Assembly: GCA_001776935.1 (NCBI GenBank) | Contig: MFDN01000006.1 | Span: 24,414-79,932 of the forward strand | Length of the DNA: 55,519 nucleotides | Origin: Candidatus Daviesbacteria bacterium RIFCSPLOWO2_01_FULL_39_23 | GTDB lineage: Bacteria; Patescibacteriota; Microgenomatia; Daviesbacterales; UBA10151 | Reading direction: 5' to 3' | Shown here: positions 29,794 through 37,521 of the stretch, piece by piece | How positions within the stretch are numbered: position 1 is the first letter of the stretch | Layout: the number at the start of each line of letters is the position of its first letter | The notes under the pieces: model-generated | The model's database searches: none | What the model saw: only the letters and a program-made list of their open reading frames with translations | Told to the model about the DNA's origin: nothing | Program-made: the position numbers and the translations under genes

Positions 29794-29867
29794 TGGTGGA
29801 CTCACCGAGAATCGAACTCGGAATTGTACAATGCGAATGTACCGGTATGCCATTTACCTATGAGCCC
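29794..29867 (-). tRNA. tRNA-Ala(CGC), CCA encoded
   Basis: Read on the minus strand: acceptor GGGCTCA/TGAGTCC with G3-U70, D stem GGTA/TACC, anticodon stem GTACA/TGTAC with loop TTCGCAT (anticodon CGC), T arm CCGAG-TTCGATT-CTCGG, discriminator A and an encoded CCA. The G3-U70 pair is the alanine identity element. Confidence 0.88.
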
Positions 29868-29880
29868 GCGCGCTATGGCA

Positions 29881-29942
29881 GGCGGGGAACCCGGATCCCA
29901 GCAATGCGAATGCTATGTTCTGCCGTTGAACCACAGGCCCCT
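29881..29942 (-). pseudogene. Degenerate tRNA (anticodon loop TTCGCAT)
   Basis: D arm (GTTC/GAAC) and anticodon arm (TAGCA/TGCTG around TTCGCAT) are intact, but the T loop appears to have lost about four bases (CGGGTTC runs straight into CCCG) and I cannot pair the acceptor ends. Probably a decayed or chimeric tRNA. Confidence 0.5.
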
Positions 29943-30035
29943 GAAAATAGGGACAAGTATCAAGTATTATGTATTAAGAGTTAAACCTGCAATTTTCCAT
30001 AATGCTTACTCCCTAATACAAATCCCTTACCCTTG

Positions 30036-30106
30036 TGGACCCGAGCGGAATCGAACCGCTTATACCTGACTGCCAGCCAGGAGTTTTACCGGTAAACTAC
30101 GGGCCC
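30036..30106 (-). tRNA. tRNA-Ala(GGC)
   Basis: Minus strand, 71 nt: acceptor GGGCCCG/CGGGTCC with G3-U70, D stem GTTT/AAAC, anticodon stem CCTGG/TCAGG with loop CTGGCAG (anticodon GGC), T arm AGCGG-TTCGATT-CCGCT, discriminator A. CCA is not encoded. Confidence 0.92.
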
Positions 30107-30156
30107 GGAAATAATTTAGTTATAATTATTATAACGATTATAATAGTTATTTGAAT

Positions 30157-31272
30157 TTATTTCAAAATAGCGAGCGGATTCAAAGCAATGCCTTTATACC
30201 TTAACTCCAAATGCAAATGCGTGCCTGTAGATCTTCCTGTTGATCCCATTTGACCTATTAATTGCCCTCTTGAGATAATTGCTCCGACTGATACATAAAT
30301 ATTAGACATATGCGCATACAAAGAAGTATAGCCGTTGCCGTGATCTATTACCACCCTATTTCCATACCCCGAGCTATCAGGCCAGCCGGCCACAATCACC
30401 GTCCCCCCATCAGATGCAGCAATGCCCGGCGCAGACCGGTCAGCAACATCAATAGCCGGATGATACCATGAGAAATACTGGCTTAAAACACCTCTGGTAG
30501 GCCAGATAAAGTTACCTCCTCCCGGAGCTGTAAAAGCCGGGGATGAAGGCCCCCGAGCAAGATATTGAGGTTGAGGCTTGGGCTTTGGAGCCTTAGTCTC
30601 AGGCGGCACTCCTCCGGGGACAATCAAAACTTGCCCTGCCCTAAGACTAAGATCATCAGGAATATCATTAAAAGGATAATCCAAAATCGGCTGCTGCTCA
30701 GCAGAAAACTTTTTCGCTACAGATTCCAATGTATCGCCGGATTTTACCGTATAAGCTACTCCGCTTTCAGGCAAAATCTTTAAAACCTGACCTGGTTTGA
30801 TAGCGTCTCCTTTTAAATCATTTGCCCACCTGATGGTGTCGCTTGTAATCCCAAACTTTTGCGCAATAGTAGATAAAGTATCCCCCTTCTCTACTTTGTA
30901 TTCGATAATTTCAGACCGGGGTTTTTCAGAAACACTGGTATGAGGATCCAAAGAACCGCTGATTACAGGACCGTTTGGAAAAGGTTCAAATGCAGAGGCA
31001 AAACGCGGGTCAGGTCCGCCTATTCCCGGGTAGGTGGAAGAAATTAAACTTTGTCCCCCGAATACACCGGAAGTCAAAATCCCCACAGACACCAAACCCA
31101 ACATAGAACCATGCCAAAATCTTTTTTGGTGGATGCCGCGGCCGGTCATTAAAATATCTTTAATAAAATCTTTAAAACCTTCAAATTCCCAGGCAAAATA
31201 TTTTACTTTACGTTTGGAATACCAAATTAAGGCATGAAATAAGGCTTGAAAATCATCCCGGAGAGAATTCAC
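30157..31272 (-). CDS. LysM-LysM-M23 peptidoglycan hydrolase
   Basis: A 371-residue cell-wall enzyme. An N-terminal cytoplasmic part of about 50 residues precedes a membrane segment (about 57-75). Two LysM domains follow (YKVEKGDTLSTIAQKFGI, then YTVKSGDTLESVAKKF), a Pro/Lys linker, and a C-terminal M23 endopeptidase with zinc-ligand motifs HPAIDVA, then HGNGYTSLYAHM and GTHLHLE. It should bind and cut peptidoglycan outside the membrane, in growth, division or surface remodelling. Start at 31272 is the only long-frame choice; a start at an internal Met near the membrane segment is possible. Confidence 0.93.
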   Translation of the reverse strand: MNSLRDDFQALFHALIWYSKRKVKYFAWEFEGFKDFIKDILMTGRGIHQKRFWHGSMLGLVSVGILTSGVFGGQSLISSTYPGIGGPDPRFASAFEPFPNGPVISGSLDPHTSVSEKPRSEIIEYKVEKGDTLSTIAQKFGITSDTIRWANDLKGDAIKPGQVLKILPESGVAYTVKSGDTLESVAKKFSAEQQPILDYPFNDIPDDLSLRAGQVLIVPGGVPPETKAPKPKPQPQYLARGPSSPAFTAPGGGNFIWPTRGVLSQYFSWYHPAIDVADRSAPGIAASDGGTVIVAGWPDSSGYGNRVVIDHGNGYTSLYAHMSNIYVSVGAIISRGQLIGQMGSTGRSTGTHLHLELRYKGIALNPLAILK

Positions 31273-31304
31273 GGAAATTATTGTAACAGGTCAAGTCAAC
31301 CCTT

Positions 31305-31417
31305 GTCATTCTGATCCTGAGCGAGCAAAGCGAGTCGAAGGGGAAGAATCTCTAGACTTGTTCTAGATGCTTCTGAAATAAATTCAGAGATCCTTCAGCT
31401 AATCGCCTCAGGATGAC
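31305..31417. repeat. Intergenic palindromic element, GTCAT...ATGAC family
   Basis: GTCATTCTGATCCTGAGCG at one end, CCTCAGGATGAC at the other; lies between the hydrolase and rho. Could fold as a long hairpin in rho 3' RNA. Confidence 0.75.
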
Positions 31418-31425
31418 ACTGTGTG

Positions 31426-32901
31426 TCACTTTACATCCTTAAGCGTGCCCAAAAACTCTTCGTTTGAGGCTGTCTTTATTAATCTTTCAAGGAAAATTTC
31501 GGTTTTTTCATTCTCATTTAATATCCCGATCATTCTTCTCATAATTATCATCTGTTTATAAATACTTTCTGGAAAAAGCAGCTGTTCTTGTCTGGTGCCG
31601 GAGGCTTCTATATTAATAGAAGGATAAATTCTTCTCTCTGCCAGCCTTCTGTCCAAATGCAGCTCCATATTGCCGGTGCCCTTGAATTCTTCATAAATCA
31701 AATCATCCATTCTGGAACCTGTATCTACTAAAGCAGTGCCGATAATAGTTAAAGATCCACCTTCCTCACAGTTTCTGGCAGCGCCAAAAAAGTGTTTTGG
31801 AGGATATAGAGCCACCGGGTCAAAACCACCCGATAATGTGCGTCCTGAGGGCGGTACAGACAAATTGTAGGCCCGTCCAAGCCGGGTTATAGAATCCAAT
31901 AAAATAACAACATCCTTACCGCTCTCAACCAGTCTTTTAGCCCGCTCCAAAGCAATCTCAGCCGCAGTAGTTTGAGATTCTGCCGGTTCATCAAAATTAC
32001 TGGCTATCACATCGCCTTTTATTGATCTTGAAATATCAGTAACCTCTTCCGGTCTTTCCCCCACTAAAACTGCCATCAAGATAACGTCAGGATGATTTTT
32101 AGCAATGCCTGCGGCAAGGTCTTTTAAGATAGTAGTTTTACCTGCTTTTGGAGGAGATACAACCAAACCTCTTTGTCCAAAACCAATAGGAGAAATTAAA
32201 TCTATCACTCTTTGCGAGAGCGGAGATTTGCCGGTTTCTAACTTTAAATGTTTGTTCGGATAGATTGCTGTTAAATCTTCAAATTTGGGTCTTTTGACCG
32301 GCCTGCCGTCGGAGGAAATTAATTTATCTGCCTCGACTCCGTTAATTTTGTTTACCTGCAAAAGCCCGAAATATCTTTCTGTTTCTTTTGGAGGCCTTGC
32401 TGCGCCCTCAATAAAGTCTCCCGGCCGAAGCCAAAATCTTCGGATTTGGCTGGCAGAAATGTATACATCTGCATCAGACGGTATATATTTAGGTCTTAAA
32501 AACCCATGCCCTTCCGGCATAATATCTAAAATCCCGGAAACTTCTTCTGTGGGAACATCGCGATCCTGATAATCTCTTCCTGCTCCGCCCGCGGACCGAG
32601 GCGAGCCGCCATTTTGGTAGCCGCCGCCGTTACCCGCTCCGCCCGCGTAGCGAGGCGAACCGTATTTTGGACGATAACCATAGCCTCCCCGATCGTCATT
32701 GCTTTTATTATCAAAATTCCCACGCTCTCCGCCAGCTGGCGGATCGCCCGGAATAACAGGAGCAGATGGCTCTCCCACCAACTCTTCTGGAGAATAGCTT
32801 TCAGTCTTCAGACTCGCTGCGCTGTCAGCTTTCAGACTGTCTGACGACTGACTGCTGACGACTGACGACTTTTTTGGTTTAAATGAACGGGTGCTTGGCA
32901 T
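31426..32901 (-). CDS. rho: Transcription termination factor Rho
   Basis: Hexameric RNA-dependent ATPase that ends transcription. The RNA-binding cold-shock-like domain is at about residues 113-190 (SGILDIMPEGHGFLRP). The ATPase core has VSPPKAGKTTILKD (P-loop), VLVGERPEEVTD and the Q-loop/R-loop region, ending VYKQMIIMRRMIGILNENEKTEIF-like. The N-terminal 110 residues are low complexity: a Ser-rich part encoded by a CAGTCGTCAG-type stutter (about 32798-32872), a palindrome TCCGCCAGCTGGCGGA (32728-32743), and Gly/Tyr/Arg repeats. These additions are probably disordered; Rho N-terminal insertions are common, but not from repeats. Confidence 0.96.
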   Translation of the reverse strand: MPSTRSFKPKKSSVVSSQSSDSLKADSAASLKTESYSPEELVGEPSAPVIPGDPPAGGERGNFDNKSNDDRGGYGYRPKYGSPRYAGGAGNGGGYQNGGSPRSAGGAGRDYQDRDVPTEEVSGILDIMPEGHGFLRPKYIPSDADVYISASQIRRFWLRPGDFIEGAARPPKETERYFGLLQVNKINGVEADKLISSDGRPVKRPKFEDLTAIYPNKHLKLETGKSPLSQRVIDLISPIGFGQRGLVVSPPKAGKTTILKDLAAGIAKNHPDVILMAVLVGERPEEVTDISRSIKGDVIASNFDEPAESQTTAAEIALERAKRLVESGKDVVILLDSITRLGRAYNLSVPPSGRTLSGGFDPVALYPPKHFFGAARNCEEGGSLTIIGTALVDTGSRMDDLIYEEFKGTGNMELHLDRRLAERRIYPSINIEASGTRQEQLLFPESIYKQMIIMRRMIGILNENEKTEIFLERLIKTASNEEFLGTLKDVK

Positions 32902-33052
32902 AAATTATTTTCAGTTATTAGATTCGTCGGTAATTAGAATAAAACATGAACGTATGAAATTAGTGTATCTTTGTTTGGAAATTCCGTTTACTGAGGCTAA
33001 CCTATTAAGTATCCCATATCTTTATTACTCTGTCAAGAGATAACACACAACA
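32902..33052. other. Intergenic, rho promoter side
   Basis: Short AT-rich spacer; nothing specific recognised. Confidence 0.3.
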
Positions 33053-34435
33053 CTAAGATTTTTCAGGCTCCTTAGATTCAGATGCATGCCTGTTTTCTAT
33101 CCTGGTAACATTTGAAACAATCCCTTCAGGACTTTCATGAGATGTCAGCTTTGCCACACCGCCATAAGGCAAATAAACCACTGTAGTATCGCCTTCCCGG
33201 AAATCCTGGCTGCGTACTACCGCTACTCCATCCTTACCAACCCTCATCCGGTAAACCATATCAGAATCAACCGGTTTACCGTCTTCTGTTAGCATAGGTT
33301 TAATAACATGCCCATAAATAAAATAGTGGGGTTTGGTCAGGGCAATCAACTCCCGGGCTCCTTTAACTGTCTGAGGATGCTCGCCAAAAGGCTGAAGATT
33401 GTGTCTATCTAAATCAGGCATGCCATGAGCTGCTATCACCACCTGCTGTTTTCTAAAGTAGGCAAGCGTCGCCGCCTTTCTTATGGTTTCTTTATCAGCT
33501 TTTTCCATTTTGTCCATATTCATCAACCCGTCAAAAGGAGCCAGAATATGCAGACCAGACTGAGTCCAAAGTAATGCAACACTGTTAAGCATCTGTATTC
33601 CGTGTTCGTTGAAAAACAATCTGGCCACAAAGGGACGTTCATGTTCAGGAAGAGGCGGCGGCAACCAGCCTTCTGGCAATGGATCTGGAGCATCAATCCC
33701 TTCCTGAAAATCAGGTGGTATTCTCATATCCCAATTACCTCCCAAAATTTTTACATTAACTCCCTGTGCAATCAGACCCTCTTGATAAATACCTAAAAGT
33801 CTTCTGGCGTTCCCCTCCACCCCACTCACCAAAGTTCTTTTAACCTCTCGATCCAGGTTAGAAACATAATGCCCATAATGAAAGCGGGTATTAATCCACC
33901 TGGCCCGCTCAGCTAAGTTTAAATTACCCATTTCCTGCTCAATTTGTTCCAAGGTTTTACCTCCTAAAAAGCGCTCATAAGTTCCCAAGTGAAACAGTCC
34001 TGTTCCAAGGCTAATCATATTTCCATTGGGCAATTTTACAGGATAGGCTAATAATTCCTCATCTTTGATATCCGGATTCTTTTTAAATTGGCTCCTGATA
34101 TTATTAAACGCCAGTTCGTAATACATACGCTGAAGAGTCCTCAATTCATCACTGGTTGTATGATCACCTAAATCAATGAATAAAGTTGGTGGTTTTTCTA
34201 AAACGGAAGCTAATTTTTTCTCCACAGGAACTGTTTCTATAAGACCTGCAACAAGAGGACGAACCTCATTTTCATATTTATCGCCGTAAAGTTGAGGCAG
34301 CTTATTAAATCCCTCTCCACTACTAATATTAAAATCAGAAAAGTATACAACTGTCTCTAAAGCAGTAACAGATCTCCCGCTCGTTACCGGGCTAAGCTTT
34401 GACCACCCATTAAATACTTCTATTTTTTCAGGCAT
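33053..34435 (-). CDS. Divergent calcineurin-like phosphoesterase
   Basis: A 460-residue protein with altered phosphoesterase motifs in the right order: VVYFSDFN, FIDLGDHTT, LGGNWDMR (in place of GNHD), VVIAAHGMPDLDRHN and FIYGHVIKP. Several metal ligands are kept, but GNHD-to-GNWD and the missing final GHxH histidine suggest altered chemistry. No signal peptide, so probably cytoplasmic. I chose ATG 34435 because a TATAAT (34446-34451) lies 10 bases upstream; the longer frame to 34498 would start upstream of that promoter. The substrate is unknown. Confidence 0.65.
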   Translation of the reverse strand: MPEKIEVFNGWSKLSPVTSGRSVTALETVVYFSDFNISSGEGFNKLPQLYGDKYENEVRPLVAGLIETVPVEKKLASVLEKPPTLFIDLGDHTTSDELRTLQRMYYELAFNNIRSQFKKNPDIKDEELLAYPVKLPNGNMISLGTGLFHLGTYERFLGGKTLEQIEQEMGNLNLAERARWINTRFHYGHYVSNLDREVKRTLVSGVEGNARRLLGIYQEGLIAQGVNVKILGGNWDMRIPPDFQEGIDAPDPLPEGWLPPPLPEHERPFVARLFFNEHGIQMLNSVALLWTQSGLHILAPFDGLMNMDKMEKADKETIRKAATLAYFRKQQVVIAAHGMPDLDRHNLQPFGEHPQTVKGARELIALTKPHYFIYGHVIKPMLTEDGKPVDSDMVYRMRVGKDGVAVVRSQDFREGDTTVVYLPYGGVAKLTSHESPEGIVSNVTRIENRHASESKEPEKS

Positions 34436-34445
34436 ATAGCGGTAA

Positions 34446-34451
34446 ATTATA
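34446..34451 (-). promoter_or_regulatory. -10 box giving a near-leaderless mRNA
   Basis: TATAAT on the minus strand ending 10 bases before ATG 34435, so the leader would be about 4 bases. No good -35. Confidence 0.45.
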
Positions 34452-34498
34452 CCAAATCTATAAACTTCCGCGGTTAATACACCCAATTTGCTTTGCAA

Positions 34499-34672
34499 AT
34501 TGCAAAAGCCGCGGAAGACCCCTAACCTTACTTCGCTCGCCTCGCGAAGCGAACCTTCATCCCTTCGACAAGCTCAGGGTTTTGGCGAAGCGGTTATAAA
34601 CTAAACTTAAACTCTTTAACTAATATTCTTGGAAAGTCAAAAAACAAAAAACAGGGAATGAACAATCCTAAA
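34499..34672. repeat. Intergenic REP-like sequence
   Basis: Includes CCCTTCGACAAGCTCAGGG (34561-34579), a short palindrome seen in many bacterial genomes, and a CGCTCGC/GCGAAGCG palindrome before it. No gene. Confidence 0.6.
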
Positions 34673-35779
34673 TTAAGATTCGGATTTGAATTTGCGGTCT
34701 TCCCAAATATAGGTAGGATCATCCAATAAGTCTTTTTTAATCTTTTTAAATCTTTTCATTCCCAATCCTGCCGGAACAAAAGCCAAAGCAGACCACGCTA
34801 AAAGAGGCAAACCTGTTTTAGGTAATTGGGTTACAACCTGAGGCTGGACCACAGCTGCCCGGACTACTGCCGGCTGCGCTGCTCCCACGCCAACATTTCC
34901 AAAATTAATATTGTTATTATTGTTGTTTACATTGTTGTTGGTATTGCTGTTGTTGTTGTTATTGGTGATTATCATACAAATAACCTGACCGTTTTGCAGC
35001 ACCGGCACAAACCCCGGCGAACAGTTAACCCCGCCTTGCGGTGGAGCCGGAGGTGTTGGAGTAGGTATTGGAGTAGGTATTGGAGTAGGTCTTGGAGTAG
35101 GTGTTGGCACAACTACTGCCGCAATCCTGAATTGCTGTCTTTTTACACAAACATCAGAACAATTGTTAATATCACCTTCGCAACGCCTCCACGAATGGGT
35201 CCATGTAAAAGTCCCCGGCCCATCCGCAGTGCAGGTCTGGCTGTTCCAGGGGCCGCTGCAGTTAAATACTGCTCCGCTAAAATCATCATTTATATGAGTT
35301 GATGCGTCGCCGGAAATAGCAAAATTGATCCTGTTTCCCGAATTCACTGCAGCAGGCGAAATAATCAAAGCTACGGCTGCATCATTACAAACAGGTCTTA
35401 CCGGCTGTACCGGCGGCTGCGGTGATGCCGGAGGAGGAGGCGCAACCTGACATTGCCCCAAATTACCTTTATCCTCGACTACTTCAAATCTTTTGGCTTG
35501 AGTACAACTGTTGGTAAATTCCCGGACTATAAAAGTATGAGTAGGGTCTCTGCCCTCCAAACCAGCAGTACCTCCGCATTGGGGAAAATCTCTGGGGGTT
35601 TCTGTACATGCCGGAGGAGGAGGCGGTGGCGGGATTGGTATTGGATTCTCAGCGCGCGCTAATTGAGCACTGTTTATAACAATTTCCTGGCCGCCTGCCA
35701 AAATAAATAGAGAAGCAATTCCGATCAGAAGAAAATAGGAAAATTTTTTCCAGAATTTAAGGTTTTTGAGAATATTCAT
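34673..35779 (-). CDS. LPKTG-type cell-surface protein with Asn-rich linker
   Basis: A 368-residue secreted protein. Basic N-terminus plus hydrophobic helix (about 14-36) as signal or anchor; short PPPPPP runs; a cysteine-containing domain (about 55-225, with PQCGGTAG and CSGPWNSQTC); a TPRPTPIPTPIPTP linker; a second Cys pair; an Asn-rich tract (about 272-292); then LPKTG, a hydrophobic helix and a basic stop. Unlike classical sortase substrates, about 25 residues follow the membrane helix. No sortase gene is in this window. A strong promoter (35792-35820) drives it. Confidence 0.85.
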   Translation of the reverse strand: MNILKNLKFWKKFSYFLLIGIASLFILAGGQEIVINSAQLARAENPIPIPPPPPPPACTETPRDFPQCGGTAGLEGRDPTHTFIVREFTNSCTQAKRFEVVEDKGNLGQCQVAPPPPASPQPPVQPVRPVCNDAAVALIISPAAVNSGNRINFAISGDASTHINDDFSGAVFNCSGPWNSQTCTADGPGTFTWTHSWRRCEGDINNCSDVCVKRQQFRIAAVVVPTPTPRPTPIPTPIPTPTPPAPPQGGVNCSPGFVPVLQNGQVICMIITNNNNNSNTNNNVNNNNNNINFGNVGVGAAQPAVVRAAVVQPQVVTQLPKTGLPLLAWSALAFVPAGLGMKRFKKIKKDLLDDPTYIWEDRKFKSES

Positions 35780-35791
35780 AATTACCGATGT

Positions 35792-35820
35792 ACTATACTA
35801 TAGGATCGCTTATTTGTCAA
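35792..35820 (-). promoter_or_regulatory. Promoter of LPKTG protein gene
   Basis: Minus strand: TTGACA (35820-35815), 17-bp spacer, TATAGT (35797-35792); ATG at 35779, so the leader is about 5-6 bases. Confidence 0.8.
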
Positions 35821-36034
35821 GAGGCATCTTACCTAAGAATTATTGCAAATTGATGTACGATAGCGATGGGTATCAGGTAAGAACTTAGTAAGACTTAAAA
35901 GTTACGGTCTCTATTGGGGACTAGTCCCTGCCCTAGACTAATCCCCAATACAAACAATAACCATTGTTAAATCAATTCCTTATTTTGAGGTTATATTGTA
36001 TACAATACTCAAAAATCAAAGCTAATTTGGGGTA
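35821..36034. other. Intergenic with GGGGACTAG/CTAGTCCC hairpins
   Basis: Contains GTACGATAG-N11-AGGTAAG near 35863-35889, resembling the giant 1 -10/leader (GTACGATGG-N15-AGGTAAG), and a hairpin pairing ATTGGGGACTAG with CTAGACTAATCCCCAAT near 35915-35951. No ORF. Confidence 0.4.
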
Positions 36035-36166
36035 TTGACAACTCCCTCAAATTTGCTCTATTGTTATTTTAGAAAGCAACTTCTATCTGCTCTTGAAGTT
36101 GTTTTCGAAATTAATAAAAGGGCATTGCTATTCGAGTCCGTCTGCGGTAGTAATGCTCTTTTTTTT
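36035..36166 (+). ncRNA. Candidate small RNA with own promoter and terminator
   Basis: TTGACA (36035-36040), 18-bp spacer, TATTGT (36059-36064); predicted RNA about 36071-36166. It forms a GCAACTTC/GAAGTTGT hairpin, then a 12-bp terminator stem (AGGGCATTGCTA, 36119-36130, with TAGTAATGCTCT, 36148-36159) followed by T8. No ORF or start codon with ribosome site inside. Confidence 0.55.
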
Positions 36167-36175
36167 ACTTATTTT

Positions 36176-36313
36176 TTAACTCCGGACCATCAGTATTAAC
36201 TGTTGATCCGCATTAGTCAGAACTTTCTTAACTTGTTCCGCCACTACATCCACTCTTTTAACTCTTAATCTTTTCTCTTTTTTAAAACCGGATAAAAACT
36301 TCGCAGCAAACAT
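36176..36313 (-). CDS. Small basic protein, 45 residues
   Basis: Minus-strand ORF beginning MFAAKFLSGFKKEKRLRVKR and ending LILMVRS. A ribosome site GGAG sits 7 bases before the ATG at 36313, and a promoter TTGACA-N17-TAGTGT lies just upstream (about 36352-36324). Highly basic N-terminal half, then an amphipathic-looking helix. It converges on the candidate small RNA and may share its terminator. No family recognised. Confidence 0.55.
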   Translation of the reverse strand: MFAAKFLSGFKKEKRLRVKRVDVVAEQVKKVLTNADQQLILMVRS

Positions 36314-36323
36314 AAGTACTCCT

Positions 36324-36507
36324 ACACTACAACAAAGAAAACTATTTGTCAAGTATTTCGTAACCCATAGGTTTTTTTATTCTATAAATAGGTAGACCTA
36401 GAGTTAAATTAAGCGGTCATAGATCCTTGTTTAGATTGTCGAAATAAGCTAATCTAAGGGTATACTTTTAGATATTAACCGAATAATTTGTTATGTGGAT
36501 AAGTGTT
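36324..36507. other. Intergenic AT-rich region
   Basis: Holds the small-ORF promoter. A TGTGGATAA (DnaA-box complement) at 36494-36502 is probably chance. Nothing else seen. Confidence 0.35.
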
Positions 36508-37476
36508 TTAACCAATGAACTGGTGTGTGCCAACAATTAATCCGCCGACCCGGCGGTCTACTACTACGAAGTTTCCTTCAAAACCCGGCTCAGCCCGATC
36601 TTCATTAAGCGAATAGGACCCTAATAATGATGTATGATCTCGATAAATTATTTTTAAGCCCGTTTCGCCCCAATTTAACGTTCTTGCGATTGTCACTATA
36701 CCGTTCCTGTCAACTTTTGTGGCCAAGCCCCACCAGTCCTGATTTTCGTATGGAGAGTAATTTACTACAACTGCCTCGCCGTTTTCTATTCTTGCTTCCA
36801 ATTCATCAAGGTCTTTAAAATTAACCTGTTCCCTTTTGAGTCCCCCATATCTTAAGGTGGCAATCACTCTCCTGTCTTCTTCTGTAAAGTTGATACCCTC
36901 ATATTCAACAGAACCGCTAATCTTAGGCGCAAAAAATGAGGCAGCTGCTCCATCCATACAATATCCGGTTGCATTTGTATCAATTCCCTTAGCTTCATCC
37001 CTTAGAAAAGCTGAAATAGCTGCATCTATTAACCAGTCCCTTGTTGGCCGCCAATAAGCACTGCGGGCCATATAGCCGTTTATAAAACGATCCAAAGCAT
37101 CGTACTTATCCCAAGGGCCGCCTTTGTATAATCCAGTAGCCTCGTCACCAGCTACCACTCTATCTTGAGGCAACCAATAGAAAGACTCCTGACCCCGGGA
37201 AGGTTCATATTCTACCGGTATAATTTGAGCTTGTTTTTCGCGTTTTGCGGAAAATACGGTTGCCAAAGGCGCAAGTAATGCGCTTCTGCGATCAACCAAA
37301 GCATCTGATTCTAAAATTCCGGCAGCAGCTGTTAAAAAGGCTCCTGCCCGTTGTATCTTTGAAGGAGCAGGTGGAACCTCATTGATAATCATATAAGATC
37401 CTTTTTCCGGATTAGAAGGTTTTTGGAAAAGATTAAACAAATTAATTAGCTCACGACGTGAAATTTCTTTTGACAT
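36508..37476 (-). CDS. Unknown protein, possible cysteine-containing enzyme
   Basis: A 322-residue protein I do not recognise. The N-terminus has ISRRELINL (twin-arginine-like) but no hydrophobic stretch right behind it; a weak hydrophobic segment lies at about 43-55. Around residue 172, NATGYCMDGAAASFF looks like a nucleophile-cysteine helix of papain-like or transglutaminase-like folds, and a later IVTIARTLNWGETG segment could hold other active-site parts, but I cannot point to a convincing His/Asp pair. It has its own promoter. Confidence 0.7.
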   Translation of the reverse strand: MSKEISRRELINLFNLFQKPSNPEKGSYMIINEVPPAPSKIQRAGAFLTAAAGILESDALVDRRSALLAPLATVFSAKREKQAQIIPVEYEPSRGQESFYWLPQDRVVAGDEATGLYKGGPWDKYDALDRFINGYMARSAYWRPTRDWLIDAAISAFLRDEAKGIDTNATGYCMDGAAASFFAPKISGSVEYEGINFTEEDRRVIATLRYGGLKREQVNFKDLDELEARIENGEAVVVNYSPYENQDWWGLATKVDRNGIVTIARTLNWGETGLKIIYRDHTSLLGSYSLNEDRAEPGFEGNFVVVDRRVGGLIVGTHQFIG

Positions 37477-37485
37477 AGAGGGCCA

Positions 37486-37514
37486 ATTTTACCACTATAG
37501 GGCAATATTATCAA
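37486..37514 (-). promoter_or_regulatory. Promoter of the unknown 322-residue protein
   Basis: Minus strand: TTGATA (37514-37509), 17-bp spacer, TAAAAT (37491-37486), ATG at 37476. The predicted leader is only 2-3 bases. Confidence 0.7.
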
Positions 37515-37521
37515 GTAAGAG

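Noticed and set aside
29881-29942. Third functional tRNA
   Set aside because: T loop short by about four bases and no acceptor pairing; listed as degenerate instead.
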